A model generated the notes under the pieces. That model worked only from the letters and a program-made list of their open reading frames with translations. It ran no database searches and was not told the DNA's origin. A stretch of DNA of 64,000 bases from Gnetum montanum (lineage: Eukaryota > Streptophyta > Gnetopsida > Gnetales > Gnetaceae). The DNA lies in the NCBI GenBank assembly GCA_015680685.1, contig MNCI01017969.1, positions 241,628-305,627 on the forward strand. The letters are read 5' to 3'. Shown here in pieces: positions 36,100 to 48,634 of this stretch (position 1 is its first letter; each line of letters starts with the position of its first letter). The translations under genes and the position numbers were made by a program.

Positions 36100-38890
36100 A
36101 AATCCTTTTTGATTACAAATGGTCCTAAAGAGACCAATAGTTGAAGAACCTTATCAATACAGGAGCAAGAGACAAGGAGGCCATGGGAGAGGCCAAGTGG
36201 GAAAAAAACTCCCCAAGTAGAAATGTAGAGCAAGAGGCCCAATCATATAACATCCATCAATAAACTCCTATCACCAAGCACTAAACCCAAGGAGAGGAAA
36301 AAGTTCCACCAACACTTGAACAAGGACAACATCTCACACTATCTCTAGAATGCCTCTAGGCCATACAAGAAAAATCAATCATGTCCACAGTCATTGTGGA
36401 ACTAAACTTTTTTTTTCTTTATGGAATTTTCTCTAGAAGTAGTGAAGACACAACTCCAAGTATCTCCTTTCTGGCCTATGCTATATAACTATGGTGAATG
36501 GTATCTAGGAGAAATGTACCAATTTTGGTAGAATAAGCAAGTAGATGCTACAATCAATATCAAATGAGTCTTTGTGCCTTACCTAATAGAGGAAATTAGA
36601 AAGGCCCTCAACATTCCAAATGAAAGGGAAAATGTGGCACAAATCTTAATGAGATCATATACTAATTTGAAGAGGCTGTGGTTACATAGGGCATACAAAA
36701 AATAAGATAATGATTATAGTGAGCTCACAACTGAGGAAAAGATATACTTTAAGATTGGAACCTACCACCTATGTCCAACAAAAATTCTCAATAGGATATC
36801 TACATATAAGGCAAGAGAAAGTGCAACCTTGATGGAAAAATTCAATGCTAACATCATCCATCTATTCTTCCTCGAGATCCAAAGGTGGTTTGAAGAGAAG
36901 AAGGTAGGAAAAATAATACTTCCATTCCATTGCCTTATCAAGAAGTTGTGTAAGAAAGCTAGAATCCTAGGGTACATCAATGATGTCATTAGAAAGGGCC
37001 ATAATGATTCCTATGCAAAAATGTTTAAGATTAGCTAGAGAAGCCAACAAGCACTGAGGGAGCTATAGGTTCCACTCCTACTAGTAACATTCCTACTACC
37101 GGTCAACCATAACAAGTAGGACCAAATAACTAGCCACAAATAGAGCAATAGCAACAATAAGAAGTACCACTTCTACGATCATAAGATTATTGACCATCCA
37201 TGATCCATCCACAATAAATTGTAGAAATAATAAGTTGGGGAACAAGGGAGGAGGCTAATTTGTACAAAGTACAAGAGAGCTTCATAAGGCACATAGTATC
37301 CACAAACCCAGCAAGTGGGCAAGTATCACTCCAAGTAGGAGAAGAGAATGATTGGACATAATAGATATCTAAGAAGGCTGCATCATTCCAAGTAATGTTT
37401 AAAACTGGTGAAGGTTCCACTATTATGGTCATGCAACAGCAAGATACAGCAAGAGTCACAAAGGTCATTAATGATCATATCAAATAATCATTTAATGTAC
37501 CTATTGTATCATTGACTAATATCCCTAGAGAACAAGATGCTCAAATAGTTGTCAGAACCCCAATGACTCTTGCGGAGCATGAATACATTCTAGATAGACT
37601 GCTACAAATGGACCAAGTAATGAAAAATCATTTTGATATCCCAAGTGATATCACTATAGTCCAATCTAATCTAATAGTCATAAAAGGAAAGTTGGTCATG
37701 GTTGAAACTAGGGCCGAGCATGCAAAGAATGAGGCATAGTAGTTACAAGTGAAGTTAGAAAATCCAAGAGTTGAAAAGAGAAACACTATACAATTCATAG
37801 TGCCAGACCAACTTGTTAAGTTTAGAACCAACCATGTGAGATGCCTCGTTGATCATAACATGAAGATGGAACAAGAGAAGGAGAAGGTATTATGGGATGC
37901 ATTAGTCATAGAGGCCCAAACGTATGCACATGCTAAAGCACTCACAACCTTATAAGAAGAGAAAAAATAGTTAGTTGCTAATAATGCTCAGTTGACAAGT
38001 ATGGAGAAGCAAAAAAAAAATGTTTTTAAGGAGAGCATTCAATAGCTCAGAGAACAACTTGTCTATGTCAACCAAGATATGAGTTGCTTGGCTTGAGAAA
38101 ATAGAATCTTATCAATGGAATAAGTCTATGTCATCCATTAAAAGTTACCAATTGAAATAAATAGGTGGCAAAATGAGGTCAAAAAGCAGGAATGACTCAA
38201 AGTGCATTTTCAAGATTAGGTGGGCATGTATAAGTAGCTAATTAAAAAAGAAATATAGATGGTGAAAGCTAGAATTGGTTTCCTATTTGCTTAAAATCCA
38301 TATTGGCAAACCATTCTTTCCCATGTCCACAAAACTAAGGTAAGAAAACAAAGACCCAAAAATAGAGGACCTAACAAAATAGATTGGATCAATGAACCTT
38401 TTCTATGCTAAATTTTCCATGTTAACAGTAGGTAGGCCTTAGAATAAGTTAGAGTAGTGGGTAGTCATTGTAAATGCCATGTATGAAAGGGAGTTTGTTG
38501 ACCAAAAGGATGCATTATAAAAGTTACATGTGGCAATCTTGAAGCTAGAAGTTGTAAGGCTAGATACTATGGGCAAAAGGATGTAGCAACAAACCTAGTG
38601 CATTAGATGTCAAACTCCCAAAAGCTTAGAAAGATAGTCAATGAATTTGAAGAAGAAAGACAATAATTTGTGGCATGGTACATGAAAGCAAATAAGATGT
38701 TCCCACAAGTACCATGCCCATGGGATGTACCTACTCCAACTAACATTGCTCAACAAGCATGGATGATACATGACCTAAGGATAGAAGAAGAGAAGCTTTA
38801 GGAACTCCTAAATCGATATTAATTTCAGAAGCTTGATGAAAAAGGGAAGAAGTCAATGGAAGAGCCTCCACCACCTAGAAACTAATCTAC
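36100..38890 (+). pseudogene. Element B extra ORF (globular part plus coiled coil) in place of pol
   Basis: Between protease and the 3' LTR, on the same strand as gag, a long region translates with scattered stops into a non-retroviral protein. The first part has text such as YLIEEIRKALNIPNERENVA and the open frame 36829-37038 (FFLEIQRWFEEKKVGKI). A charged helical part follows (37512-37739 and 37749-37955, with HEYILDRLL, FDIPSDI, GKLVMVETRAEHAK), then a basic/acidic C-terminus ending near EEPPPPRN at 38882. The middle part is homologous to the minus-strand relic at 14560-15270. I cannot name the family. The layout of globular domain, coiled coil and charged tail recalls the antisense gene of element D and the extra ORF of element E. 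Confidence 0.55.
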
Positions 38891-39076
38891 ATTGAGCAAC
38901 TTCAAATTTTGTTTTTTGTCTTATCATGTAACTACATCATATTTGTAAAAAAACACCACTATGAAATTCTAAGTCATGTAAATAGTTAGTAAGTTATGTC
39001 AAGTCAAATCTACCTCCTAATTTTGTAAGGGACTCTATCCTCATTTTTTTAACTCAAGGAGAAGTTTTCTATTACT

Positions 39077-39086
39077 CATGGGGGTA
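39077..39086 (+). promoter_or_regulatory. Element B polypurine tract
   Basis: CATGGGGGTA lies directly before the 3' LTR and is identical to the tract of element A. Confidence 0.7.
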
Positions 39087-39993
39087 TGATAAAGTTAATT
39101 TTCATTGCACTGTGATATTGTATCCACGATATTGTAGAAATGATGTTGTAGATGCGATGTCATAACCATGCTACATCATTGTTGATATGATGTCTCAAGA
39201 TGCATGCAACCTTATAAATACTAGCATTTGGACACACAATCCATAACTTTTCGTTTCAAGTCTTAGGGAAACTCTTATAGTTTTATTTTATAGTTGTAAT
39301 AGAGAGTGAATGCCTACAATGTGATGTCTGGTAGTTGTTTGAAATATTTATTTGAGTGAATTGTACTTGGACATAGTTCATAATAGCAATAAAGATTGAG
39401 ATTACTTTCCATCATTGCAGAATTCCCTTAGTTTCATTTGTTTACTTATCATAATGTTTACTAATTTCTTAGTTAATCATTTACATTCCAAGCACATTAT
39501 TTTACATGTCGTTAGTAAGCAGAATGGATATGATTGGTTTCGAGTGCTAAGTGCAATTATCTAATAACACAATAGTGGCATCGCATGATTCTCTTAGTAG
39601 TAATACCACTTGGTAATCCTAGGGATAACTACATGAGTCTAAGACATGTATGATAGACTAGGACTAAGACATGTATGATAGACTAGGACTAGATATCCAT
39701 TGCACTAGGCTAAGTTAGATTTATGTTTTTTCAGTTAATTAGACTTAGAAACTTTATCTTTAATCATGTATACATTAGGAGTATTAAGGACCAAAACAAC
39801 ATCAACTAATCATATGTCTCACTAAGAGTTAAACCATACACCCAAGCTTCACTAACTTGAAGTGGGAAGATAGCAATCTCATACTTAACATTAATTAGAT
39901 AATAACATTGTCCATCAATGCATTATGATCTGGTTGCATACTAGCACTCGTGGCTTGTATGATAGAGTGTTGAAATTGCTCCACCGCTCATCA
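39087..39993 (+). mobile_element. Element B, 3' LTR
   Basis: 907-bp partner of 29386-30267, TGATAAAG...CTCATCA. It carries an extra tandem copy of about 26 bp (unit AAGACATGTATGATAGACTA, near 39641-39690), which explains most of the length difference. The flanks AGGCT and ACACT agree at three of five positions, too weak to call a target-site duplication. Confidence 0.85.
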
Positions 39994-40049
39994 ACACTAA
40001 TTCATAGAAAGAATATTTTATAGGAATTTTGCATGTAGATCTATAGATC

Positions 40050-41130
40050 CTTAGAGTATCATTTAGTTTTATACTATAATATTTCCTATGTTTACTAATT
40101 TTCCTCATGAGGTTTGTTGTAATTTCCTTGTTAGTAACTTAGTACATTCTCTTGTATATTTACTTAAGGATGATATGGTGTAGTCAATTTGTGTTTGACT
40201 CCCAAGTGCTACATTAGCTTTTTAAAAATAGAAGTTGTAAAGTGGATATCATTATTTGAAATTAATGTTCTTGTTACACCAAATCTATTTACAACATGTT
40301 GCTAGAAGAATTGTTTGAAGGATGCCTATGTGCAATATATTATCATAGTAGTTTTTGCCCACTTATCATTAGCAAAAACTATATATAACCTCTGATTAGA
40401 CATAGGCATGTTGGAACCCATAAAATAAATTCCTCATATGTCAAATGATTCCATTAGTTGGATCCAATGTTATGGTCCATTAGATCTCGTTGTAATCCCA
40501 CCATCTCTTTGTAATATTTCATATAATTTTGAAAAATAATGTGCATTCCTAAAGTGAGTAGATTAAAATGTCCAGCCATGGAAATCTTGATGACTATTCT
40601 TCTATTTGCATAATTCCTTCCATATGATCCTTCATGAGCATCTTGGAGGAATCATTATTAAATTTCATCATGTCCATACCATATATTCAATTCATCAACA
40701 TAGATTTTGTAAATATTACCCTTTATTTCACTGAAGTATTTTTTCTAATATTAAAATTTTTATTTCATCTACTTATCCCATTTAATAGGGATCTCTTGTA
40801 TTATTAAATAAGTGATATAGTTTGTAAATCATGATTTTGTTGTTGAATCTAAAACTTTAATGGCTTTTTTAAAAAATACTTTATCTAGGAATTGGTCTAA
40901 CAAAGGATATTCATAATTTTCTTTGTGCTATCACAATTGAGATAAATGATTGGTAACTACATTCTCATTTTTATTTTTATCTATAATTGTAAGATTAAAT
41001 TCTTGTAATATTACAAGCCATTGCATGATATGAGGGTTAATCACTAGTTTACTCATTAGAAATTTGATGGCACTATGATTAAGTACATAATGTAAATTTT
41101 TTAAGAGAGTATACTACTATCATTAATTTT
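40050..41130 (-). pseudogene. Ty3/gypsy RNase H-integrase fragment
   Basis: Reading leftwards from 41130, the minus strand gives an RNase H C-terminus (NHSAIKFLMSKLV, then MQWLVILQEFNLTIIDKN and NENVVTNHLSQL). Next come a degraded integrase zinc-finger stretch near 40560 and the integrase catalytic core (RLYIVFANDKWAKT, NRFGVTRTLISNNDIHF, LGVKHKLTTPYHP). The second core aspartate is readable in SNND. Gag, protease and RT are absent. The fragment is wedged between the 3' LTRs of B and E. Confidence 0.8.
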
Positions 41131-41365
41131 TTTCTATGATGATTTAGTTAAACTATGTTTATTTATCCCATGTTTTAATGGTCTAGAAACTAAAAAAAAT
41201 GAAGAAATGTGCATGATTAAGCTTGTGTTTTAGGTATTGACCAATTTGCTAAGAAATAAGATAAAAGTGAAAGAAAAGGAATGAAGAATTTTGAGATGTG
41301 TGGAGGAAAAGATTAATGAAGTTAACATCTATTTGTCTTAATCTCAAATGTAGTGTAGATGTCTA

Positions 41366-42230
41366 TGAGGATCTAAAACTTAGAAGGAGGATTGAATAAG
41401 TTCTAGCCAATGAGATCCAATTCTTGCACAAAGAATATATGTGGTTCTCCAACTTGGATACGTCCATACCTTATGACTTTGTTCCTTCAAAAATATGGTT
41501 TCAAGGATACTAGAACCTTTACAAAGTTTTGAGCTCCATTATGGGTGTTTTCTCTCAAAAAAAATCCAACCCGTCAAGGTCCCAACAAGCTCAAAGGATG
41601 TCTTCTCTCAAGAAGCACATCCAACCCCTTAAGGCTTACAATAGAACATAGAAAGACCAGAGAAGAAAATGAACCAAGCTTAAAATTTCTTACTTTTTGA
41701 CTCAACAATACAACAAACAACATAGTAAATGATAAAAAAATAAAGTACAAAAAATTCTCTCAAATGTATACAATGATAGCTTAATTACATGAACAATGCT
41801 TGTACTTTACTAATTAGGATCCTTTTCTTTTATAGTCTTGTCATCTTCATTTGGCTGTTGAAATATGTACAATGACTAGAAATGACTAGTTGATAGTCTT
41901 CTATGAGCCCAAGACATCTTACTATATTTTCCATCTTGCAGATGAGACATCTTATCTAACTTAAGAAGCCTTGGCTTGGTCCAAGACATCTTGGTAAAAC
42001 TTGAGATGTATCCTATTTTTTGAAGATGTCTTGCCCAAGACCAAAGCTTCTTAGTAGAGACATCTTGCAATAAAGTGAGATGTCTTGTTAGTCTCCAAGA
42101 TGTCTTCTTTGGGATTTAAGATGTCTTGCATCTTTATGATTTCCTTCAAATCCTTGCATCTTCTTATTGGACTTTAGTATTCCAATTATTAGTTCATGAT
42201 CTTGTCTTGGTTTCCTTAATATTCTTTATT
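41366..42230 (-). mobile_element. Element E (Ty1/copia), 3' LTR
   Basis: Direct copy of 46728-47592. The left end reads TGAGGATCTAAAACTTAGAAGG against TGAGAACTTAGAAG in the partner, so in element sense the LTR ends in CTCA. Its inner half (about 41880-42140) is crowded with AAGATGTCT/AGACATCTT phrases on both strands. The right end is uncertain by some tens of bases. Confidence 0.75.
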
Positions 42231-42732
42231 TAGCTATCTTCGACCTATAATATTTCATAATAACAAATTATGATTTTTGTGAAGGTTTTGACATGCCAAA
42301 AGGTCAACAATCTTCCTTTTCTTAGTGATGTCCAAAACTTAAATAATGAGTTAGCACAAAAATAGACATATATATAATTTTTAGTATATAATTAGTCATA
42401 CTTAGATAAAATAGTAAATTTTCTATGGTAGCAAGGATGGAAAAAGAGGATGGGTTAAAGTTTAATAGTCATACATCCATTAGCAATGATTTCTAGAACT
42501 AATAATAATAAGTCATATCAAATGTCTATCTAAATCTTTGTCTATAACATGTATTCCATAACTTTATATCCATAAAACCACTTTATATAATCATAGCCAT
42601 ATAATAGTCATGTAATCTTCATTAGGTACAAATGCATCATCAAATATAAAAATAAACTAAACCATTATGAATCAATCATAAAAACTCTCCCTCTTTTTAT
42701 ACAACACTTAAAAGGATATTACCACTAGTTCA

Positions 42733-44380
42733 CTAACCACTGAGCTTAGTATCATCATCTAAATGAGATGCATTATGGGTAGGCCTGTAGGTTTCATTCT
42801 CCTCATCATCACTTTTTGGATTGAAAAAAGAGATCTACCGAACATCATCATCATCATCAAAGGCTACTGCAAGTCATGCTCATCTAGGATGAAGTTTCAC
42901 CAAAAAGTTAAAGGATGGAGGAGGATTTTCATTTGACAGAGCCTACCTAGAGGATGATAAAGTAGCTCGATGCTAATAAATTTTGGAAATAGCTTGTTCC
43001 CACTATGCTACTACACCAAAAGTACTTTCCATGGCCTACTTCTCAAAAGACTATGTCATCATCACTCATGAGTCATTTGAAAAGTCTTGTGAAAGATTGC
43101 TCTTCTAAAAATACCTTTAGTATTGGCTACTCAATGGAGAAATGGACTCTTCCTGGGCATGTGCTAGTGCTTTAGCTAATATTTTTTAATTTGATTCATT
43201 TGCTAAGTCATAGGCTTGAGATGGCCCAACTACTATAAAATGTCTAGTAGGTTTTGGCTCTTCTTCACCTTCTATCTAATGAGGAGTCTCAATCTCCAAA
43301 AACTAAAGTTCACCTATAGGAGGTGGAAGACCCACTAAATCCATTCTCATTCTATTACTAAGGTAAAAGATATTTCTTTTAATCTTTCCCATGATTTTGG
43401 CAATAAATCATAAGGCCTTCTTCAAGAAAGATCCTACATGAGCACTTACTGATTTGGATCTTCTAAGCTTAGATAGTACTTGTAGTGGCAAAGATTTCTC
43501 TAGTTCCTACTTTTTGTATGATTGTGAAGATGAAGGAGCTGTAGATTTTGTATGAGTGATACTCCTCTTATCAGAGTACCTAGAAAGAGTCCTCTTCCCT
43601 TTTAGAATGTGAAGGTCTAGAATAGAAACAAACACTTGACATATAATTAGGGTAATGCAAAGAGGGTGCTCATAAATGCATTTTTGTGTATACATGTCCA
43701 ATATATCCTTGTAAATAGTATGCCCCCAATCTAAAGGTTATCTTATTAGCAAGCAATATAAACAAATACATGTGGTGAGCATAGATAATTGTAACTTCCT
43801 CCATTTCTTATGATATTATACATCATAATAAGAGAAAGGGAAGAGGCATCCAAACACATCTAATGTTGATACACTTTGACATCTTTGAGAGAAACTAAGC
43901 TACCAAAGATTGCATTACAAATTTCATCATATGTAACACGAATGATACCATTTGTAAAAATATCATCCATAATGTGAACTACAATCCTATGAACATCAAC
44001 ACTAAATGATTTTGCGAAGACACTTAGACAATAACTTCCCCAACCATAGAAGTGAAAGCCCCAAAATAAGCTTGGGTAATAATAATGTTATTGGAAAACC
44101 TATGAACTAACACTTCAAGAATACACACAGCCATAGAGATAATCATTTCCCATCCCAGGGTGTCAAAATATGATAGTAATACTTGTTGATGACATTGTTA
44201 GAAGTTCAGATTTTATTTAGATATAATGAAAATAGAAAGATTATTCTCACCTATTCTCAGCATCTATAGATTGAAATTGAGGCTTATATAGGCTGGATTT
44301 CCTTGTTGATGCTCCTTTAGTAGACTTTGATTTTTGTGGTGGTAGACTTGAAGTTCCTATCTCCTTATGAGCCATGGAAA
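42733..44380 (-). pseudogene. Element E extra ORF with acidic tail in place of pol
   Basis: On the same strand as the copia gag, a decayed ORF appears to start at MAHKEIGTSSLPPQKSKSTK (about 44374). It continues with an intron-like gap, then VDVHRIVVHIMDDIFTNGII, VTYDEICNAIFGSL and a frame at 43701-43507. It ends in a strongly acidic tail (FDDDDDVR, then NPKSDDEENETY and LDDDTKL) with a stop at 42733. No copia integrase or RT motif is seen. The order of serine/lysine-rich start, globular middle and acidic end recalls the antisense gene of element D, but I cannot show homology by eye. Confidence 0.4.
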
Positions 44381-45199
44381 CCAAGCCAAATAGAGTGTAG
44401 CTATAGCATGAAGGAAGTTCTAGTAATCTAGGAAAGGAAATCTTTGGCAAAAAAATGGAGAATGAGAAATAAAAAAGTTGATTTCTAGAAATACATATTG
44501 AAATGATTTTGAGGTGTGCATGAGAATTCTTAATAAGAAATGATATGTCTTGCCTAAAATGTGAATAAAATAGTTAAGACACCTTGCCTTTCACTGAGAC
44601 GTCTTAGCAAAGGCATCTTGGTAAAGACATCTTTAGTGATATGTCTCCTTAAAATAGTAAGACATATTGATTGAACTCTACAAGTTTACTCAGGGCTCTT
44701 GAGATACAGAGATGGAAATGGTAAGAATGATTTTGGAAAAATAAATGGTCTTAAATGATGTTGCAAGGATGATTAAGTTTTTTTAACTAAGAATAACCAA
44801 AAGTGAGAGATAAACTTTACATATAATACGTTTTTAAAAAATATAGCCATATAATTTTTGCTACAAGTTAAGGAATAAATACAATTCTAGTCATACTTAA
44901 TAATACTTACCTTGCTTACTCTAAGCTGCCTACTTAAGCAAGTTTATAATGAGGCCCTCCTATGTAGAGTTACTTTCTTGTTTTTTTCAAATGTCTATCT
45001 CTTTTAACATCAAGATTTTTGTTTATATTCTTCTCCTTATTTAAATTAGCTATTTTATTATTGTGTTTTGTATCTCCATTACTACAGTGAAGAGAGATAA
45101 GTTTATTCATTTTATTCTCATGATTCTTAGGTCTCCACACTTATTTTGCCTACAAGACATGCTTTCTACTTTTCTTTTGATAATACCAAATGGTTAAAT

Positions 45200-46690
45200 C
45201 ATAATGACTTAATCATATGTAACAATATGATTTTATATGTTCAAATTTTTTATAGTAATAGCACATAGTTTTTCTTGTTCATGCTGGTTGTCCAAACCTA
45301 GGCGTGTATCTCCACTTAGGTGAAATGCTTGTGGATGTATCACCATGAGAATCATTTTCCACTCCTCTTTTATTGTTATGATTTCTTTTTTTTCTTTGCA
45401 TAAATTCTGGCATCTTCTTATCTTAAGTAAGCTTTTCATTACTAGGCCTTATTCCTATTATTTCCTGGCTTATCTGCTCATAAGATAGGAATAGCTTTTG
45501 AACCTCAATCTTTAGGTATGATTTTTTCCTTTTAAAGTGGAGCATTTAGTATTGAGTTCTATTATTTTTACTTTTTTACTATGTAAATTTTTTTTATTTT
45601 GATATACAAATTTTTTAAAAAAGTAATTTCATCACATATTCTTCAAAATCCTTCATGGGATATTCACATGCAAGAGTTATGTAAATAATATGAGAGTTCG
45701 TTAATGGATCATTAGTTTTTTCTTCACTATACTCATCATCCTAGGTAGCATCAAAATTTTTATTCTTCTTTTCCTTTTGAATGGACTTCTTCTTCAGTAA
45801 CTTGCTAGCACTAGGACATTCAAAGGCCACATATCCCACATTCTATAGAAGAGATATCAAGATTTGAACTTTTAATTTTCTTACCTCTTTATTTGCTCTT
45901 GCTATTTGAATAGTTGAAGCTCTTACCTTTCCATCCAAAATCCTTTTTACTCTTCTTGTTAGGAGAGCTAGTTCATCATCACTATTTGCATCACAATTAG
46001 AAATCTTCTTTTCTTTTGAAGAACCTTTGAGTGCTATGGATTTTTCTTTAATAACACCTTCACTAATGAGATTTATCTCATATGCTACAAGCACACTTTG
46101 TAATTCTTCAAATATGAGTTTCTTCCATGACAGTGATTTGGTGTCTAAATTTAAGGAGTTGAATTCTAATCATTTTAATGATAACTTCATTTTTAGATAA
46201 CTCTTTTCTTGTGCCTTTTATAGCTACTATTATATCATTGGACCTAGAAAAATAATCTTTAATTCTCTTACCTTCCTTCATTTTCAACTTGTCATATTCA
46301 AATTGCAAGTCTAAGAGTCTAAATTATTTCACAACCAAGGTTTCCTCATACATAGCTTCTAAAACTTCCTAAGTTTTTATGGTACTTTTAGATCTAGCTA
46401 TTCTATTAAATTTAGGTTTACTATGAGTAAAGTAGAGATAGTTCCTAGCCTTTGAATCAAACATAACTTTATTTTTGTCATTATTAGATTACTTATCTCT
46501 TGGTAGTGCAGTGCCTATTGAGCTATCAATAGGATGAGTGTATTATTTCATGATGGACTACCATACTTCAAATTCCATGAATTCAAAGAATCCGTAGATT
46601 CATGCTTTCTAGTATGCAAAGTCAATTCCATCAAACATAGGTTTCTTTCTATAAGATTTTCCCTCCATGCTCCACTCTTGAGTTACACTC
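45200..46690 (-). pseudogene. Element E Ty1/copia gag relic (Sirevirus-like)
   Basis: Open frames 46308-46108 and 46094-45843 read FEYDKLKMKEGKRIKDYFSR, then KNEVIIKMIRIQLLKF, the UBN2-type gag core of plant Ty1/copia elements. Two degraded CCHC knuckles follow: GYVAFECPS near 45800 and CYYYKKFEHIKSYC near 45250, a two-knuckle arrangement I associate with Sireviruses. Stops and lost cysteines mark it as dead. The lineage call is an inference from motif order. Confidence 0.7.
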
Positions 46691-46706
46691 AATTTGGAAG
46701 TACCTT

Positions 46707-46719
46707 GCTCTGATACAAC
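46707..46719 (-). promoter_or_regulatory. Element E primer-binding site (tRNA-iMet)
   Basis: The minus strand reads TTGTATCAGAGC a few bases after the 5' LTR end. This is the standard plant initiator-methionine site TGGTATCAGAGC with one change. Confidence 0.85.
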
Positions 46720-46727
46720 CTAAGGAT

Positions 46728-47592
46728 TGAGAACTTAGAAGATGAATTGAAGAAGTTCTAGTTAATGAGACCTAATTCTTGCACAATAGATGCACATGGC
46801 TCCCCAACTTGGGTATGTTCACACTTAGAGGGTAGAATCCTTGCACACCTCTAGATTTTATTCCTTTAAAAATATGTTTTTAAGGATACCACAACCTTTA
46901 TAAAGTTTTGAGCTTTGTTAAGGGTGTTTTCTCTTACAAGCACATCCAAACCCTTAATCTCCTAATAAGATCAAAGGATGTCTTCTCTCAAGAACCACAT
47001 CCAACCCCTTAGGACTTACAATAGAAGATAGAAAGATCAAAGAAGAAAATGAACTAAGCTTCATATTCCTTGCTTTTTGGCTCAACAATACAACAAACCA
47101 TATAAAAAATGATAAAGAAATGAAGGAAAAAATTCTCCAAAGATGTATACAATGATAGCTTAATTACATGAATAGTGATTGTACTTTCCCAATTTGGATC
47201 TATTTCTTTTATAGCCTTTTCAACTTCATTTATCCATTGGAATTCGTACAATGGCTAGTTAAGATGTCTTCTACAAGCCTGAGATATCTTACTATATTTT
47301 CCATCTTGCATGTAAGACTTTTTATGTATACTAAGACATCTTGTATGAGATTTCATGGCTTGATCTAATATGACTTGTCAAAACTTGAGACATCTCTCTG
47401 AGACTAGAGCTTCTTAGTAGAGACATCTTGTAGCAAAGTGATATTCCTTGTCAATCTCTAAGATGTATTCTTTGCGATTTAATATGTCTTGCATTCTTGT
47501 GATTTCCTTCAAATCCTTGCATCTTCTTATTGGAATTTAGTATTCTAGTTTTCCAATTCATGCTCTTTGTCTTATTCTCTAATGAATCATTG
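46728..47592 (-). mobile_element. Element E, 5' LTR
   Basis: Partner of 41366-42230, adjoining the tRNA-iMet primer site. Shared phrases include CCTTCAAATCCTTGCATCTT. The right end is uncertain and lies close to the start of the element C LTR. Confidence 0.75.
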
Positions 47593-47617
47593 TTGTGTCA
47601 TGTTAATGGACCCTCAT

Positions 47618-48480
47618 TGATCAGGCCCCATCGACACATAGCATTTGCTGCATCTATGGGGCCTCATTGTCATAACTCTACAATAAATTCTATAAATACG
47701 CACTCACCAACCATGTTTATGGGGATGTCAAGTCATAGTTGTAATAGAGCTCTTACAGTTTTGTCATTTGAGAGTTAGAATATTTGTCTAAGTGCCCACA
47801 ATAGGAGTTAGAAAGTGTACAGATCTTTATTTGAGCACTACTGTACTTAAACACACTAGTGTAAATGGCAATAAAGATGAGCCTTTTGATCCAGCCTTGT
47901 AGTACTTAAAATAGATTAATGATTTATTTATGAATTTACTATTTTCATTAATTATGTAATTAATTAAGCTAAATTAGACTTCAAATTATTAGTTAATTAA
48001 TTAATCTAGATAGATTAAACACATATGTACAACCACCTTGAGCATAAACATGTATTCACTTGGTAATCCTAGTAGCATTATTGTTTGGTTCACCTAGTAG
48101 CATATTCACTTTGTAATCCCAACAGCGGATACATGGGTTTAGGACTTGTACAAAAAGTGGGACTAGATGCTATGTTAGGACTAGTTAGAGATTAGTTAAC
48201 TAGTTAAATTAAATTAGTTATTAAATTACTTCATTTCTCTATTTTAAGCACCAGGAACATAAAACATACAATAATAAAAATCATATGCCTTGATTACACT
48301 TAACCATACCTTTGTGCATTATAAGTGTAATTGAGAAGACAACAAATGATTATTAGAGCAAAGATCACTTCCTAGAAGACTAGTGTACCAGAAGACATAG
48401 AGTCCATGGAATTCGATTAGATCATGTGTGAACACTTTGTGATTCATATGGTAGGCATAGGGGTATCTCAATACTCATCA
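47618..48480 (+). mobile_element. Element C, 5' LTR
   Basis: Ends in CTCATCA at 48480, directly before a primer site. The start is inferred at TGATCAGG by comparison with the TGAT start of A and B. It contains a perfect 9-bp inverted repeat (AGGCCCCAT at 47623-47631 with ATGGGGCCT at 47656-47664) and a TATA box 27 bp downstream (TATAAATACG, 47691). No 3' partner is in the window. Confidence 0.65.
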
Positions 48481-48500
48481 TTGGTGTTGTTTCTAGGGAC
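48481..48500 (+). promoter_or_regulatory. Element C primer-binding site (tRNA-Asp type)
   Basis: TTGGTGTTGTTTCTAGGGAC directly follows the LTR. It differs from the element A site at few positions. Confidence 0.75.
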
Positions 48501-48634
48501 TCTTTTTGTTTGAAACTTGTGCTATCTAGGTTTAATGAACATCATTAACATTGTTGGACAAACCCTAAGGTCAAAGTCATTCTCATAATAGATATAATCA
48601 CATAAGCACACTAATATCTTAATTGTATTGCAAA

